This document shows positions 33,452-42,632 of a stretch of 64,000 nucleotides of DNA, piece by piece (position 1 is the stretch's first letter; every line of letters begins with the position of its first letter). Below the pieces are notes generated by a model that saw only the letters and a list, made by a program, of their open reading frames with translations, was not told the DNA's origin and did no database searches. The position numbers and the translations under genes were made by a program. Location: positions 496,001 through 560,000 of the forward strand of contig NZ_VIVQ01000002.1 of NCBI RefSeq assembly GCF_007829035.1, given 5' to 3'. Source of the DNA: Rudaeicoccus suwonensis (GTDB lineage: Bacteria > Actinomycetota > Actinomycetes > Actinomycetales > Dermatophilaceae).

Positions 33452-33756
33452 GTTGTCAATCCTCGCGTGTCTGTTGTCGAGAACGGATGGGATTCTCGAT
33501 GTGGATCGTCGGCAGGCCGGAGTCGGCACTGTTCGTGCGTCGTCCGGTCGACCTCCCTGGCCCGCGTGCCAGTTCACGGTGGCGTACGGGTCAGGGTTAC
33601 TCAGATAGGGTGGGGGCTCTCGACGGTTTCTGTTGGCCGAGTGTCCTGCCTCATCTGAAAAGAACATTAACCGGTATAGCTTCGAATTGTCCAGTCACTT
33701 GTCAACTAATTACCTAACGCGCATAGACGCCCGCTCTGGTCGGACGACTTAGCCGC
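33452..33756. other. Intergenic region between divergent TetR and PadR genes
   Basis: 305 bases. It holds the candidate TetR operator at 33477-33499 and an AT-rich segment near 33650-33720. No ORF with a convincing start and domain is seen. Confidence 0.5.
33477..33499. promoter_or_regulatory. Candidate TetR operator (TCGAGAA-N9-TTCTCGA)
   Basis: A perfect 7+7 bp inverted repeat with a nine-base spacer just upstream of the TetR start, of suitable size for autoregulation by a TetR dimer. Inference from position and symmetry. Confidence 0.45.
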
Positions 33757-34320
33757 ATGCCTAAATCGACACGGACACGATCGGGAGCGCTCAATCTCGC
33801 GGCTCTGACGGTTCTCGGAGTCATCGGGGAGGGTCCGACACACGGGTTTGCGATCGTCGGGCTCTGTGGTGCTGACGGGCAACTCGGGCACGTCTGGCGC
33901 TTCTCGCCCGCAGTGGTCTACCGCGAGTTGGCGCACCTGGTCGACGTGGGCCTGGTCCATGAAGACGGTGTGGACACCGATGGACCTGGCCCGGCGAGAA
34001 CCATCGTCGTCATCACCCCTGAGGGCGAGAAGGTGCGAAGCGAATGGCTGGCTCGGCCGGTACAAAGAGCGCGGGACGTGCGTTCGGAGTTTTTACTCAA
34101 ACTTGCACTATTGGATAGGTCGAATATCGACTCCGGCGCTCTGCTCGCTGTACAGCGAGAGGTAATGGCGCAACGATCCGCGTCGCTACGTGATGAGATC
34201 GCCGCAGCCGCGCCCGGCTTCGAGCGCACCCTGCTGCTGTGGCGGTTGACCTCGACGCAGGCCGTCGTGGATTTTCTGTCCACCGTTGGTGCTCAGCGGG
34301 CCGGCCAGGATCCGCGGTGA
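33757..34320 (+). CDS. PadR-family winged-helix regulator
   Basis: 187 residues from ATG 33757. The N-terminal PadR fold (about 12-90) has LAALTVLGVIGEGPTHGFAI, VWRFSPAVVYRELAHLVDVGLV and the wing PARTIVVITPEGE. A C-terminal helical dimerisation domain (Vir_act_alpha_C-like, about 105-180) follows. It is transcribed toward the molybdate-type transporter genes with 46 bases between, so it may control them; this is inference. The N-terminal Lys/Arg-rich tail could bind DNA non-specifically. Confidence 0.83.
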   Translation: MPKSTRTRSGALNLAALTVLGVIGEGPTHGFAIVGLCGADGQLGHVWRFSPAVVYRELAHLVDVGLVHEDGVDTDGPGPARTIVVITPEGEKVRSEWLARPVQRARDVRSEFLLKLALLDRSNIDSGALLAVQREVMAQRSASLRDEIAAAAPGFERTLLLWRLTSTQAVVDFLSTVGAQRAGQDPR

Positions 34321-34353
34321 TGAGCCACTAGTCACTTTGAGAGTAGCTGCTGC

Positions 34354-34359
34354 TAGTTT
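34354..34359 (+). promoter_or_regulatory. -10 element (TAGTTT) for modA
   Basis: TAGTTT followed by seven bases and then GTG 34367: leaderless-type promoter in front of the molybdate-type operon. Confidence 0.42.
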
Positions 34360-34366
34360 GCTCTCC

Positions 34367-35299
34367 GTGACTCTCTTCACTCGCCGCGCGGCGCTGACCA
34401 CCACTCTCTTCGCTGCGGGCACCGGGCTGCTCGCAGCGTGCGGATCGTCGGGCAGCTCCGGCAAGACGGGCGCTTCGTCGTCATCGACCGCGTCAGGAAG
34501 CCCGAGCGGTGCCATGACCGGCTCCGGGACAGTCAACGTCCTGTATGCCGGATCCCTCGTCGATCTGATGGAAAAACAGATCGGTCCGGCGTTCAAGACG
34601 AAGACCGGATACACCTTCACCGGTTTCAGCGCCGGATCCACCGCTCTCGCCGCCCAGATCAAGGGCAAGGTCCGCAAGGGCGATGTCTTCGTCTCCGCCA
34701 GCCCTGACGCCGACACGCTGCTCATGGGCTCGGCCAACGGCGACTGGGTGAGCTGGTACCTCACCTTCGCGACGGCGCCGCTGGTGCTCGGCTACAGCAC
34801 CAAGAGCACGTTCGCCGAAGACATCAGGACCAAGCCCTGGTACGACGTGATCACGATGTCCGGCTTCCGCGTCGGCACCACCGACCCCAAGACCGACCCG
34901 AAGGGAAAGCTCGTGGTCAAGGCGCTGACCGACGCCGGCAAGGAGCACCCCGCACTGCTGAAGATCATCAAGGACACCAGCACGATCTTCCCCGAGGAGA
35001 CCCTCGTCGGTGACCTTCAGTCGGGTCAGCTGGACGCCGGATTCTTCTACTCCAGCGAGGCGAAGGCCGCCAACATTCCCACGGTGCCGCTGACCGGTCA
35101 GGACCTCAAGGCGAGTTACACCGTCTCGGTGCTCAAGGGCGCGCCCAACGAGTCCGGCGCCGAGGCCTTCGTGCAGTACCTCCTCGGCTCCGAAGGTCAG
35201 GCGGTGCTGACCTCGGACGGTTTCAGTCTCGTCACGCCGCCCAAGACGACCGGGACCGGTGTGCCCTCGTCGATCGCCGGGCTACTGTCCGGGGCGTGA
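34367..35299 (+). CDS. modA: Molybdate/tungstate-type ABC substrate-binding lipoprotein
   Basis: 310 residues from GTG 34367. A signal peptide with Arg-rich n-region ends in lipobox LLAAC (Cys near 25), followed by a Ser/Gly-rich linker. The mature part resembles PF13531 (ModA/WtpA/TupA): VLYAGSLVDLMEK, FSAGSTALAAQIKGK, KGDVFVSASPDAD, FRVGTTDPKTDPKG and SEAKAAN. The GSL and AGSTAL elements are nearest to WtpA/TupA-like binders of molybdate or tungstate, so the exact oxyanion is uncertain. The stop overlaps the next gene by four bases. Confidence 0.85.
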   Translation: MTLFTRRAALTTTLFAAGTGLLAACGSSGSSGKTGASSSSTASGSPSGAMTGSGTVNVLYAGSLVDLMEKQIGPAFKTKTGYTFTGFSAGSTALAAQIKGKVRKGDVFVSASPDADTLLMGSANGDWVSWYLTFATAPLVLGYSTKSTFAEDIRTKPWYDVITMSGFRVGTTDPKTDPKGKLVVKALTDAGKEHPALLKIIKDTSTIFPEETLVGDLQSGQLDAGFFYSSEAKAANIPTVPLTGQDLKASYTVSVLKGAPNESGAEAFVQYLLGSEGQAVLTSDGFSLVTPPKTTGTGVPSSIAGLLSGA

Positions 35300-37164
35300 C
35301 CCTCGTTCGTGCCGTTGCCGGCAGCAATCGTGCATCCGGCACGGCACGTCGTTCCCCGCTCGCCTGGCTCGGCGCGCTGCTCGTCATCTATCTGGGCGTG
35401 CCGATCGTCGCTTTCCTGCTACGACTCGCCGGATCGCACGATCGCGGTTTCGGTGAGTCAGGACTGTGGGCCGCGGCACGCACCTCGGCTGTCGCGGCCA
35501 CCGTCTCGATGGCGATCGTGGTCGTGCTGGGCGTGCCGCTCGCCCACTGGCTGGCGCGGTCACGCACCCCGCTGACCCGGGTGGTCGGCGTTCTGGTGCA
35601 ACTCCCGCTGGCGCTTCCGCCGGTGATGAGCGGCATCGTGCTGATCTATCTCGTCGGTCCCTACACCTGGCTGGGTTCGTTGACCGGTGGCCGGCTGACC
35701 GAGTCCACCGCCGGAGTGGTCATCGCCCAGACGTTCGTGGCCGCACCTTTTCTGGTCATCTCGGCCCGGTCGGCCTTCGAGTCCATCGACCCCGCCTTGG
35801 ACGATCTGGCTGCCACACTCGGCCACCGACCGCTCGCGCGATTCTGGCGGGTCGATCTGCGGGTGGCCGCACGCGGCATACGGGCCGGTGCGTTGATGAC
35901 CTGGCTGCGGGCGCTCGGTGAGTATGGCGCGACGGTTCTGCTGGCGTACCACCCCTACACGCTGCCGGTGTTCACGTACGTGCAGTTCAGCTCATCTGGA
36001 ATTCCCACCACGCAAGCGCCGACCGCGCTGGCGCTTGGAGCAGCCGCAATCCTGTTGCTGATGGCCGGTTTTCGGCTACCGGCTCGCCTTCGTCGGCGAC
36101 CCGCCGTCGTCACGTTGCCGCCGGCTCATCATCCCGCGGAGTCACAACCGGAGCCGGTCGGCTTCACGGTCGACGCGCGAGTCGGGGAGTTTCACCTGCA
36201 GGCGACGCACCACGCCGACAGCCACCGCATTGCCGTGCTGGGTGCCTCGGGCGCCGGCAAGTCGCTTCTGCTGCGCTCGCTGGCCGGATTGCTCGGGCCA
36301 GGCGTCGGGACCGTCACGTATGGCGATACCGACGTTTCCGCAGTGCCGGTCGAGCGGCGCCGACTCGGATATGTGCCGCAGAACCACGGCCTGTTTCCAG
36401 GCCGAACAGCCTGGCAGCAAACGACGTTCGGCATACATGCCGACCCAGGAGCGGCCTCGTGGTGGCTCGACACGCTCGGCATCGCCGGTCTTGTGGATCG
36501 TCGTCCAGAGCAACTCTCGGGCGGGCAGCGGCAACGAGTGAGCCTGGCCGCCGCGCTCGCCGGACAGCCGCGACTGGTGTTGCTCGACGAACCCTTCTCG
36601 GCGTTGGACACTCCGGTGCGCCAGGAGTTGGCGGCCGAGTTGCGCAGGCTGCAACGCGAGAGCGGCTTGTCGACCGTGCTGGTCACGCACGACCCGCAGG
36701 AAGCAGCACTGCTGGCCGATGAGCTCCTGGTGCTGGCGGATGGGCGCATCGTCCAATCCGGCTCTGTCGCTGAGGTTTTCGGCGCGCCGGCCACACCGCA
36801 GGTCGCTCGCCTGCTCGGCATCGCCAATGTGCTGCCCGCGCAGGTGACCGATGGCGGCATCGACGCCGGCGGGGTGAACATCACGGTGAGTGGCGCGCTC
36901 CCTGCTGCCGGCGAGGCGATGTGGTGCGTGCGGCCGGAGGATGTCCGTTTCGCCACCGACGGTGCGTATCCCGTGCGGGTGCACGACATTGCAGATGTCG
37001 GCTCGCATCTGGCCGTCGACGTGGCGCTGGGATCGCTGCGACTTCGCGCGAATGTGGCGCGCGCAAGTGCTTGCGACATACCGGACGTCGGTCGTGACGG
37101 CCGGGTCGAGATCGATCCCGCGGCGGTGACCGTGTGGTGTCAGGAGCCTGCCGTCGGTCATTGA
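35296..37164 (+). CDS. Fused molybdate-type ABC permease-ATPase (ModB-ModC)
   Basis: 622 residues from GTG 35296 (GTGA junction with modA). Residues 1-265 form a ModB/CysW-like permease with six hydrophobic segments and an EAA-like loop with WLRALGEYGATVLLAYHP. After a Pro-rich linker, residues 285-500 are an ABC ATPase: Walker A GASGAGKS (near 316), Q-loop YVPQNHGLFP, signature LSGGQRQRVSL (near 406) and Walker B LVLLDEPFSALD, with H-switch VTHDPQ. The last 100 residues form a TOBE/MopI-like beta domain that may sense substrate. Permease-ATPase fusion is uncommon, as most Mod systems encode them separately. It imports an oxyanion for molybdenum or tungsten cofactor synthesis. Confidence 0.88.
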   Translation: MTLVRAVAGSNRASGTARRSPLAWLGALLVIYLGVPIVAFLLRLAGSHDRGFGESGLWAAARTSAVAATVSMAIVVVLGVPLAHWLARSRTPLTRVVGVLVQLPLALPPVMSGIVLIYLVGPYTWLGSLTGGRLTESTAGVVIAQTFVAAPFLVISARSAFESIDPALDDLAATLGHRPLARFWRVDLRVAARGIRAGALMTWLRALGEYGATVLLAYHPYTLPVFTYVQFSSSGIPTTQAPTALALGAAAILLLMAGFRLPARLRRRPAVVTLPPAHHPAESQPEPVGFTVDARVGEFHLQATHHADSHRIAVLGASGAGKSLLLRSLAGLLGPGVGTVTYGDTDVSAVPVERRRLGYVPQNHGLFPGRTAWQQTTFGIHADPGAASWWLDTLGIAGLVDRRPEQLSGGQRQRVSLAAALAGQPRLVLLDEPFSALDTPVRQELAAELRRLQRESGLSTVLVTHDPQEAALLADELLVLADGRIVQSGSVAEVFGAPATPQVARLLGIANVLPAQVTDGGIDAGGVNITVSGALPAAGEAMWCVRPEDVRFATDGAYPVRVHDIADVGSHLAVDVALGSLRLRANVARASACDIPDVGRDGRVEIDPAAVTVWCQEPAVGH

Positions 37165-37274
37165 CCGATGCCATGCCGTCGGCCGATGACGCACAGCCGG
37201 CTCACAACTGGGGCCAGCGCGAGGCATGGGCGGGGTTCATAGCGTGATCGTCGTTCCCGATCGGAAGGACCGTC

Positions 37275-38057
37275 ATGATGGTGATCCCTGGTCTGGCGCT
37301 GGCGTTCACGCTGGCGGCCAGCACAGTGACCGCTCCGGTGACCTCATCTGCGCCTGCGGGCGTGCCCGTCTCAGTCCACACCTCCGGCAATGCGACCGTC
37401 GGAGCGTTGTTCACCAGCGGCAACGCGGGCGGAAAACACAGTTGCACCGCCTCCGTGGTCGCATCCTCGACACAGAATCTGATCGTCACGGCCGCGCACT
37501 GTGTCAGCGGCACCGGCGCCGGGATGACGTTCTCCCCCGGTTACGACAACGGTGACTCCCCGTATGGCGTCTGGCGGGTGACCGCGGCATACGTCTCTTC
37601 TGCGTGGAACAACGGCGGTGACACCGACGACGATGTCGCGATCTTGAAGGTCGCGCCGAACACGGTGGACGGGGTGACCGAGCAAGTGCAGCAGGTCGTC
37701 GGGTCGAACGCGCTGGTCGGCGCGCCCACGACGGGCACGTCGGTGACGGTGACCGGCTACAACGCCGGTTCCGGCGACCAGGCGATCACCTGCACCACGC
37801 CGGTGACTCTCACCGGTGACAGTCCGACGTTCACGTGCGGTGGGTATGTCGGCGGCACCAGCGGCAGCCCGTTCCTCGTCGACGACAACGGCACGTCCGA
37901 GGTGTCCGGCGTCATCGGCGGCCTGCACCAGGGCGGCTGCACCGACTGGACGTCATACAGCGCTCCCTTCGGCAACCAGGTGACTGAGTTGGTCCAGCGT
38001 GCCGAGAGTGTTGCCGCGGGTGACGTGGTCGCGGGCGCCGGCTCGGACGGTTGCTGA
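37275..38057 (+). CDS. Secreted trypsin-like serine peptidase (S1/V8-like)
   Basis: 260 residues from ATG 37275 (ATG 37278 equally possible) after GAAGGA. Signal peptide of about 25-28 residues with cleavage near the Ala/Ser-rich TSSAPAG. The triad is visible: His in VTAAHCV (near 75), Asp in DDDVAILKV (near 118), Ser in GGTSGSPF (near 200). Cys pairs (CTAS/AHC, CTTP/CGG, GCTDW) suggest disulfides. Extracellular; substrate unknown. It is preceded by a short CGGTCATTGACCG hairpin spanning the modBC stop, which may end that operon. Confidence 0.88.
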   Translation: MMVIPGLALAFTLAASTVTAPVTSSAPAGVPVSVHTSGNATVGALFTSGNAGGKHSCTASVVASSTQNLIVTAAHCVSGTGAGMTFSPGYDNGDSPYGVWRVTAAYVSSAWNNGGDTDDDVAILKVAPNTVDGVTEQVQQVVGSNALVGAPTTGTSVTVTGYNAGSGDQAITCTTPVTLTGDSPTFTCGGYVGGTSGSPFLVDDNGTSEVSGVIGGLHQGGCTDWTSYSAPFGNQVTELVQRAESVAAGDVVAGAGSDGC

Positions 38058-38133
38058 CCGGTGGCTGCGGCACGTGCTCGGGTTCCCACCTCGCGGCGCC
38101 GACCTGGCCGGTCTTGGATCGCTGAACACGATC

Positions 38134-38964
38134 ATGTACAACGAGGGCATGACAGCAGCAAGAGTCGGGTGGGAGTGTCTGGCGAGACTGGACTACGCGC
38201 CGCTGACGGTCAAGCCTGACCCGCATTCCCTGGACGCCTACCGGTCAGAGTGTGAAGTGCCGGGGTATGACGACGCCGTCGGCTTCGACGCTGAGAAGGC
38301 CCCGGAGATCCAGCGCAAGCCGGATGAATCACTATGGCGTCGCCGTTATCAGCTGAGCAGCTTTGCCAGGGCCAACGGCCTCACCTACGCGTTCCGGTCG
38401 AATCCGAAACGGTGGGCGGGAATGCCCGCCAAGCTTCCGCGCCCCTCCGGCGGCTCCTTCGACGACGTGTCGAAGATCCACGACGTGCTGGAGGCTGTCA
38501 GCAACGACGGCCGCGGATTCAGGACAGCTGCCATGGAACTCACTCAATGCAGTGGCGCGGTCACGGGCCGTGACATCACCTTCAGCCACCTCATCGTCGT
38601 CGCGGTGCAAACCGGCACATTGTCCGAGCAGGTCTGCCTGAAGCACCGCACGCGCCAGCATCTCGACGCCCCGGATCTGCTTGAGGCGAATTATTCACCA
38701 GGCGACCTGTTCGCCGGCTCGAAGACGGTGAAGGACACAGCCGGCCATTACGACCGCGCCCGGCGCGTGCTGACCCCGGAGTTGTCGACGCTGATCTTGC
38801 AGGTGGCGCCGGGCTACGACCTGTACATGTCGAGTGACTGGTTGTACCTGATGAAGTCGTACGCCTTCGCCGACGAGCACAAGAAGAACGCCGACCCGGA
38901 CCTGCTACGCGAACGATTCGAGATCGCGGCGCAGATCGGTGCTCACACCATCCGCAGCGCCTGA
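38134..38964 (+). CDS. Hypothetical protein, no family recognised
   Basis: 276 residues from ATG 38134; ATG 38149 is an alternative and the frame is open to 37999. No signal peptide or transmembrane helix; mixed Arg/Asp-rich and predicted soluble. Visible landmarks are EVPGYDDAVGFDAEKA near 35, RRRYQLSSFARANGL near 70 and a C-terminal KKNADPDLLRERFEIAAQIG helix. Its start lies 77 bases after the protease stop, so it may be co-expressed with the peptidase, but nothing points to a function. Codon use is that of a normal actinobacterial gene. Confidence 0.6.
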   Translation: MYNEGMTAARVGWECLARLDYAPLTVKPDPHSLDAYRSECEVPGYDDAVGFDAEKAPEIQRKPDESLWRRRYQLSSFARANGLTYAFRSNPKRWAGMPAKLPRPSGGSFDDVSKIHDVLEAVSNDGRGFRTAAMELTQCSGAVTGRDITFSHLIVVAVQTGTLSEQVCLKHRTRQHLDAPDLLEANYSPGDLFAGSKTVKDTAGHYDRARRVLTPELSTLILQVAPGYDLYMSSDWLYLMKSYAFADEHKKNADPDLLRERFEIAAQIGAHTIRSA

Positions 38965-39194
38965 ATTCGGACGGTCCTGATGCGAAGGCTCACACCCGGC
39001 ACATTCGCCGGAGCCAACCACGACACGGGTGGCGGCGAGTGCGTGCGTGGTGACAAACCTGGTGATGCGCAGCTGCGAGGTTCGACTCATCGGAGCCGAC
39101 CATCACACCTCGGGGCCGGACCTGATTGTCGGCCTGATCCTGGGGCCGTGTCCGCGCCCGATCGTCCTGCCTGGCGCACGGGAAGCGTACCGGC

Positions 39195-40019
39195 GTGAGT
39201 CGGCGAGTGCAGCGGATCCGAAGCCGGAATGCGACCTTTCAGCAATGGCAGACGCTGCTGACCAATCGCACCAAGCGGCACCGGGCCGGGCAGTTCGTGG
39301 TGCAGGGCGTGCGGCCCATTTCGCTTGCGCTGCAACATGATTGGGACTTCGAGGTGGTGCTGCGCGCCATCGGTGCTCGGCCTTCGCAGTGGGCAGCGGA
39401 CGTATGGCGGCAGGCTCCCGGCGACCGTGTCGAGATCCCGGCAGAGATGCTCGCCGAGCTCGCCGAGCGTGACCAGGATCAGGAGCCGGAACTCGTGGCG
39501 GTCGTGCGGATGCCGGCCGACGACCTCGACCGGCTCGGTGGGTCACCTGCCCTCATCACGGTCTTCGACCGACCCACGCAGCCGGGCAATCTGGGCACCC
39601 TCATGCGGTCGATCGATGCCTTCGGCGGGACCGGCCTGGTGGTCACGGGACACGCGGCGGACCCCTACGACCCGCGCGCGGTGCGAGCGAGTACCGGGTC
39701 GTTGTTCGCCGTTCCGACCGTGCGCACTCCTTCGAGTCAGGACGTGCTGGACTGGCTTGCTGTTCAACGGGATTCGGGTGTGCCGTTGCAACTGCTGGGC
39801 ACCGATGAAGGCGGCGAGGAGGATCTGCGCCGCGTCGACCTCACTGGACCTACCGTGCTCGTCATCGGCAACGAGACGCGCGGGCTCAGCCGCGGCTGGC
39901 GGGAGGCCTGCGATCGGATCGTGAGCATCCCGATGGTGGGTTCGGCCAGCTCGCTGAACGCCGCGACGGCCGGATCGATCGTGCTGCACGAGGCGGTGCA
40001 GCAACGGCGGGCGCCGTAG
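39195..40019 (+). CDS. SPOUT-family RNA 2'-O-methyltransferase (TrmH/SpoU)
   Basis: 274 residues from GTG 39195. An N-terminal RNA-binding subdomain (substrate-binding SpoU type, about 1-105) has RHRAGQFVVQGVRP. The SPOUT catalytic domain has motif 1 RPTQPGNLGTLMRSIDAFG (near 128-146), motif 2 VIGNETRGLS (near 222) and motif 3 IPMVGSASSLNAATAGSIVL (near 243). It transfers a methyl group from SAM to ribose in rRNA or tRNA; the target is undetermined (RlmB/TsnR-like). The 230-bp upstream gap shows nothing notable. Confidence 0.92.
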   Translation: MSRRVQRIRSRNATFQQWQTLLTNRTKRHRAGQFVVQGVRPISLALQHDWDFEVVLRAIGARPSQWAADVWRQAPGDRVEIPAEMLAELAERDQDQEPELVAVVRMPADDLDRLGGSPALITVFDRPTQPGNLGTLMRSIDAFGGTGLVVTGHAADPYDPRAVRASTGSLFAVPTVRTPSSQDVLDWLAVQRDSGVPLQLLGTDEGGEEDLRRVDLTGPTVLVIGNETRGLSRGWREACDRIVSIPMVGSASSLNAATAGSIVLHEAVQQRRAP

Positions 40020-40078
40020 CTGCGCTCACCGTTCCGGAATCTGCCGTCATCGGTGGGCTTCGCGTATCGGCATACAGC

Positions 40079-40681
40079 TCAGGAGCTTGTCGGCGCCATG
40101 GAGATCGACACGAGGCAGCCCGGGAGTGAGGGATCCTTCCGATCGCGATCCCGCCACTTGTCCCGCAACGCCTCCAGGTCGTGCTGCAGTTCACGCATGT
40201 CGGGTTCGGTGAGGTACATGCCGCTGATGCTCTGGTGCCTCGGGACCGACCTGGCCGACCTGATCCGCGGACCCGGAACCCGGTCGAAGTGCCCACTGCG
40301 CTCATCGAAGTGAATGCGCACGCAGCCACCGACCACCCACTCCGGCGCGGCAGCGATAAGCGACTGGGTCATCTGTTCGTTGGCGGCGCGCATCTGTCGG
40401 GCGAACAGATCATCGGGGAGCAGGCTCGCGGGCACGACGAATTCCGTTGCCACCGTGCGATATCGCTTGATCGCCCGACCCTTGCGTGCAGTCACCGACT
40501 CGATCTGCAGGAGATGGTCTGCGTGGAGCGTCTGAACCCAGTAGTGCGTCCTGCTGAGTGACTCGCCGAGTATGGCCGCGGCCTCCGCGACAGAACGAGC
40601 CGCCTCGGAGAACGGAAAGAGATAGTGGGCTGCTTGCGGTCGCATGAGCGATGTGGCCATCGCCGGGTCCGTGACGTTCAC
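40079..40681 (-). CDS. Winged-helix/HTH regulator (ArsR-like)
   Basis: 200 residues from GTG 40681, supported by a leaderless -10 (TATTCT, six bases upstream). The N-terminal winged helix (about 8-75) has ARSVAEAAAILGESLSRTHYWVQTLHA, then basic RKGRAIKRYRTVATEFVVP. A C-terminal helical region with PDMRELQHDLEALRDKWRDRD probably dimerises and binds a ligand. It lies divergent from the ABC exporter pair across an AT-rich promoter region and is likely its regulator. The effector is unknown. Confidence 0.78.
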   Translation of the reverse strand: MNVTDPAMATSLMRPQAAHYLFPFSEAARSVAEAAAILGESLSRTHYWVQTLHADHLLQIESVTARKGRAIKRYRTVATEFVVPASLLPDDLFARQMRAANEQMTQSLIAAAPEWVVGGCVRIHFDERSGHFDRVPGPRIRSARSVPRHQSISGMYLTEPDMRELQHDLEALRDKWRDRDRKDPSLPGCLVSISMAPTSS

Positions 40682-40687
40682 CTACTC

Positions 40688-40693
40688 AGAATA
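40688..40693 (-). promoter_or_regulatory. -10 element (TATTCT) of the HTH regulator
   Basis: Minus-strand TATTCT, six bases before GTG 40681, leaderless type. The AT-rich sequence continues to 40770 and should also carry the promoter of the divergent ABC genes, which cannot be placed exactly. Confidence 0.45.
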
Positions 40694-40790
40694 TGCGCTA
40701 GCAACCGAAATAGGTTCGTATTTACTGTCGCTTGCCGTGGCAACTCTCGATATATCGCGTTTTACACCTGGGGCGGTCGGCCGGAGGGTC

Positions 40791-42632
40791 GTGATCTGGT
40801 TCGATCGCGAATTGCACTTCGCGCGGATGACGTGGCATGCGTCGCCGCCGTTGACGGCTGTCTGTGCGGCGCTTGTGGCCGTGCGCGGGTTCAGCGTCTG
40901 GCTTGCGGTCTACGCCAGCGGCCATCTCGTCCAGTCGATCGCGCAGCGAGACCACGACGCCTGGCACTGGCTGGTCTTGGTGGCAGTCGGCGTGTGCACC
41001 GAGCCGCTCGCGAGCGCGTGGCAGGACTCTGCGGTTGCTGGACTGCAGGCACGGTTCACGCGGCAGCAGGTTCTGCTCCTGAGCGAAGCGGCGCTGGCAC
41101 CGCATGGCATCGAGCATCTTGAAAACCCTGAAAGCAGAGCGAGATTCAACGAGATCGAGCAGTATCTGCGCAACTACTTCGGCCTTAATGCCATGCAGGG
41201 CTGTTGGGCGGTCGCCGGATTTTCGGCAATCGGAATCGGCGGCATGGTCGCAGTCGGGCACTGGTCCTGGTGGGGAGCTGTCGTCGCGTTCACCGGCTAC
41301 CGCGTCATGCGAATCTCGTGGCGGGCCTACCTCGATGTCGTGCTTCGGGACCTGGTCGAAAACGGCAGCGTCGATCGCCGACGGGCCGACTACCTGCGAG
41401 CACTGCCGCTCGAACGCGGCGCAGGGAAAGAGTTGCGGCTGTTCGGAATCACTCCCTGGGTGGTGACCGGTTTCGCGGAAGTTTTCCGGCAGGCGATGGT
41501 CGATGTCTGGGACCGCCGCTGGACAGCCCTGCGACCGGCGCTCGGCTGGTCGCTCGTCGGCACCGCCGCTCTCCTGGCGACCTTCGCCTGGGTGGGGCAC
41601 AGCGCGTGGAGCGGCGACACATCCGTGGCCACGCTGGTGATCGCGATGCAAGGCATCGTGCAGATGGCCGGCCTTGGACCGATCGGTGACTACAGCGTGC
41701 AAGCGATGCGAGCGCGTTTCTACGAGAACGAGATTCGCGAGTTACGCTCGGCATACGGTTTCGGGCCGACGCTGGCCGAGCCGCACGCTGCGGGGCCCGG
41801 GACGAGACCGATGGCTCCGGCGATGCAGGCGCTTCCCGTCGACGTCACGGATGTGACGTTCACGTATCCCGCTCGCGATGAGCCGGTTTTCAAAGGACTC
41901 GACCTGCACATTCCCGCAGGGCAGTCCGTGGCAGTCGTCGGCGTCAACGGGGTCGGCAAGTCAACGCTGATCAAACTGCTGTGCGGGCTGTATGCCGCAG
42001 ACGTCGGCAGCATTCGGATCGGCGGCGGAGATCCGGCAGTCGACGACGCGGTGCGGCGCAAGGTGGCCACGATCTTCCAGGATTTCGTGCGCTATCACCT
42101 GTCGCTGCGGGAGAACGTCGCGTTGCCGCTGCTCACCTCCGGACAGCCTGACGAAGGTGACGACATCGCCCGTCAGGCTCTCCACGATGCAGCCGGCGAC
42201 GACGTGCTCGCCAGGGTCGACGGTGACTGGGACACAGTGCTCGAACCCGGATATGCCGGCGGCACAGACCTTTCCGGTGGCCAGTGGCAACGAGTTGCCA
42301 TCGCACGAGCCCTTGCTGCGGTGGCGACGGGCGCCGGAATTCTGGTGCTGGACGAACCCACCGCCGCCCTTGACGTGCGCGCCGAGGCGGAGATCTTGAG
42401 TCGGTTCCTGGAAGTGACCCGAGGGGTTACCACGATCCTCGTCAGTCACCGGCTCTCGAGCGTGCGCCATGCCGACAGGATCGTTGTGCTCGGCCCGAAC
42501 GGCGTGGTGCAGGACGGCTCGCACGACCAGTTGCTCACAGAGGGAGGCGTGTACGCAGACATGTTCCGCCTGCAGGCGTCCCGGTTCGAGAAGGCAGCAG
42601 TCGGCATCGTCGCCGAGGAGGATCAGCAATGA
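40791..42632 (+). CDS. ABC exporter half-transporter (permease + ATPase), subunit 1
   Basis: 613 residues if started at GTG 40791 (GGAGGG only two bases before; ATG 40827 is an alternative; the frame is open upstream but overlaps the divergent regulator). The N-terminal 330 residues hold about six transmembrane helices of a type-IV ABC exporter. The ATPase has Walker A GVNGVGKS (near 387), LSGGQWQRVAI, Walker B ILVLDEPTAALD and switch SHRLSS. A short VFTYP-type A-loop precedes it. Its stop overlaps the next ATG, so the two ATPases form one heterodimer. Substrate unknown; small peptides or lipids are common for this class. Confidence 0.87.
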   Translation: MIWFDRELHFARMTWHASPPLTAVCAALVAVRGFSVWLAVYASGHLVQSIAQRDHDAWHWLVLVAVGVCTEPLASAWQDSAVAGLQARFTRQQVLLLSEAALAPHGIEHLENPESRARFNEIEQYLRNYFGLNAMQGCWAVAGFSAIGIGGMVAVGHWSWWGAVVAFTGYRVMRISWRAYLDVVLRDLVENGSVDRRRADYLRALPLERGAGKELRLFGITPWVVTGFAEVFRQAMVDVWDRRWTALRPALGWSLVGTAALLATFAWVGHSAWSGDTSVATLVIAMQGIVQMAGLGPIGDYSVQAMRARFYENEIRELRSAYGFGPTLAEPHAAGPGTRPMAPAMQALPVDVTDVTFTYPARDEPVFKGLDLHIPAGQSVAVVGVNGVGKSTLIKLLCGLYAADVGSIRIGGGDPAVDDAVRRKVATIFQDFVRYHLSLRENVALPLLTSGQPDEGDDIARQALHDAAGDDVLARVDGDWDTVLEPGYAGGTDLSGGQWQRVAIARALAAVATGAGILVLDEPTAALDVRAEAEILSRFLEVTRGVTTILVSHRLSSVRHADRIVVLGPNGVVQDGSHDQLLTEGGVYADMFRLQASRFEKAAVGIVAEEDQQ

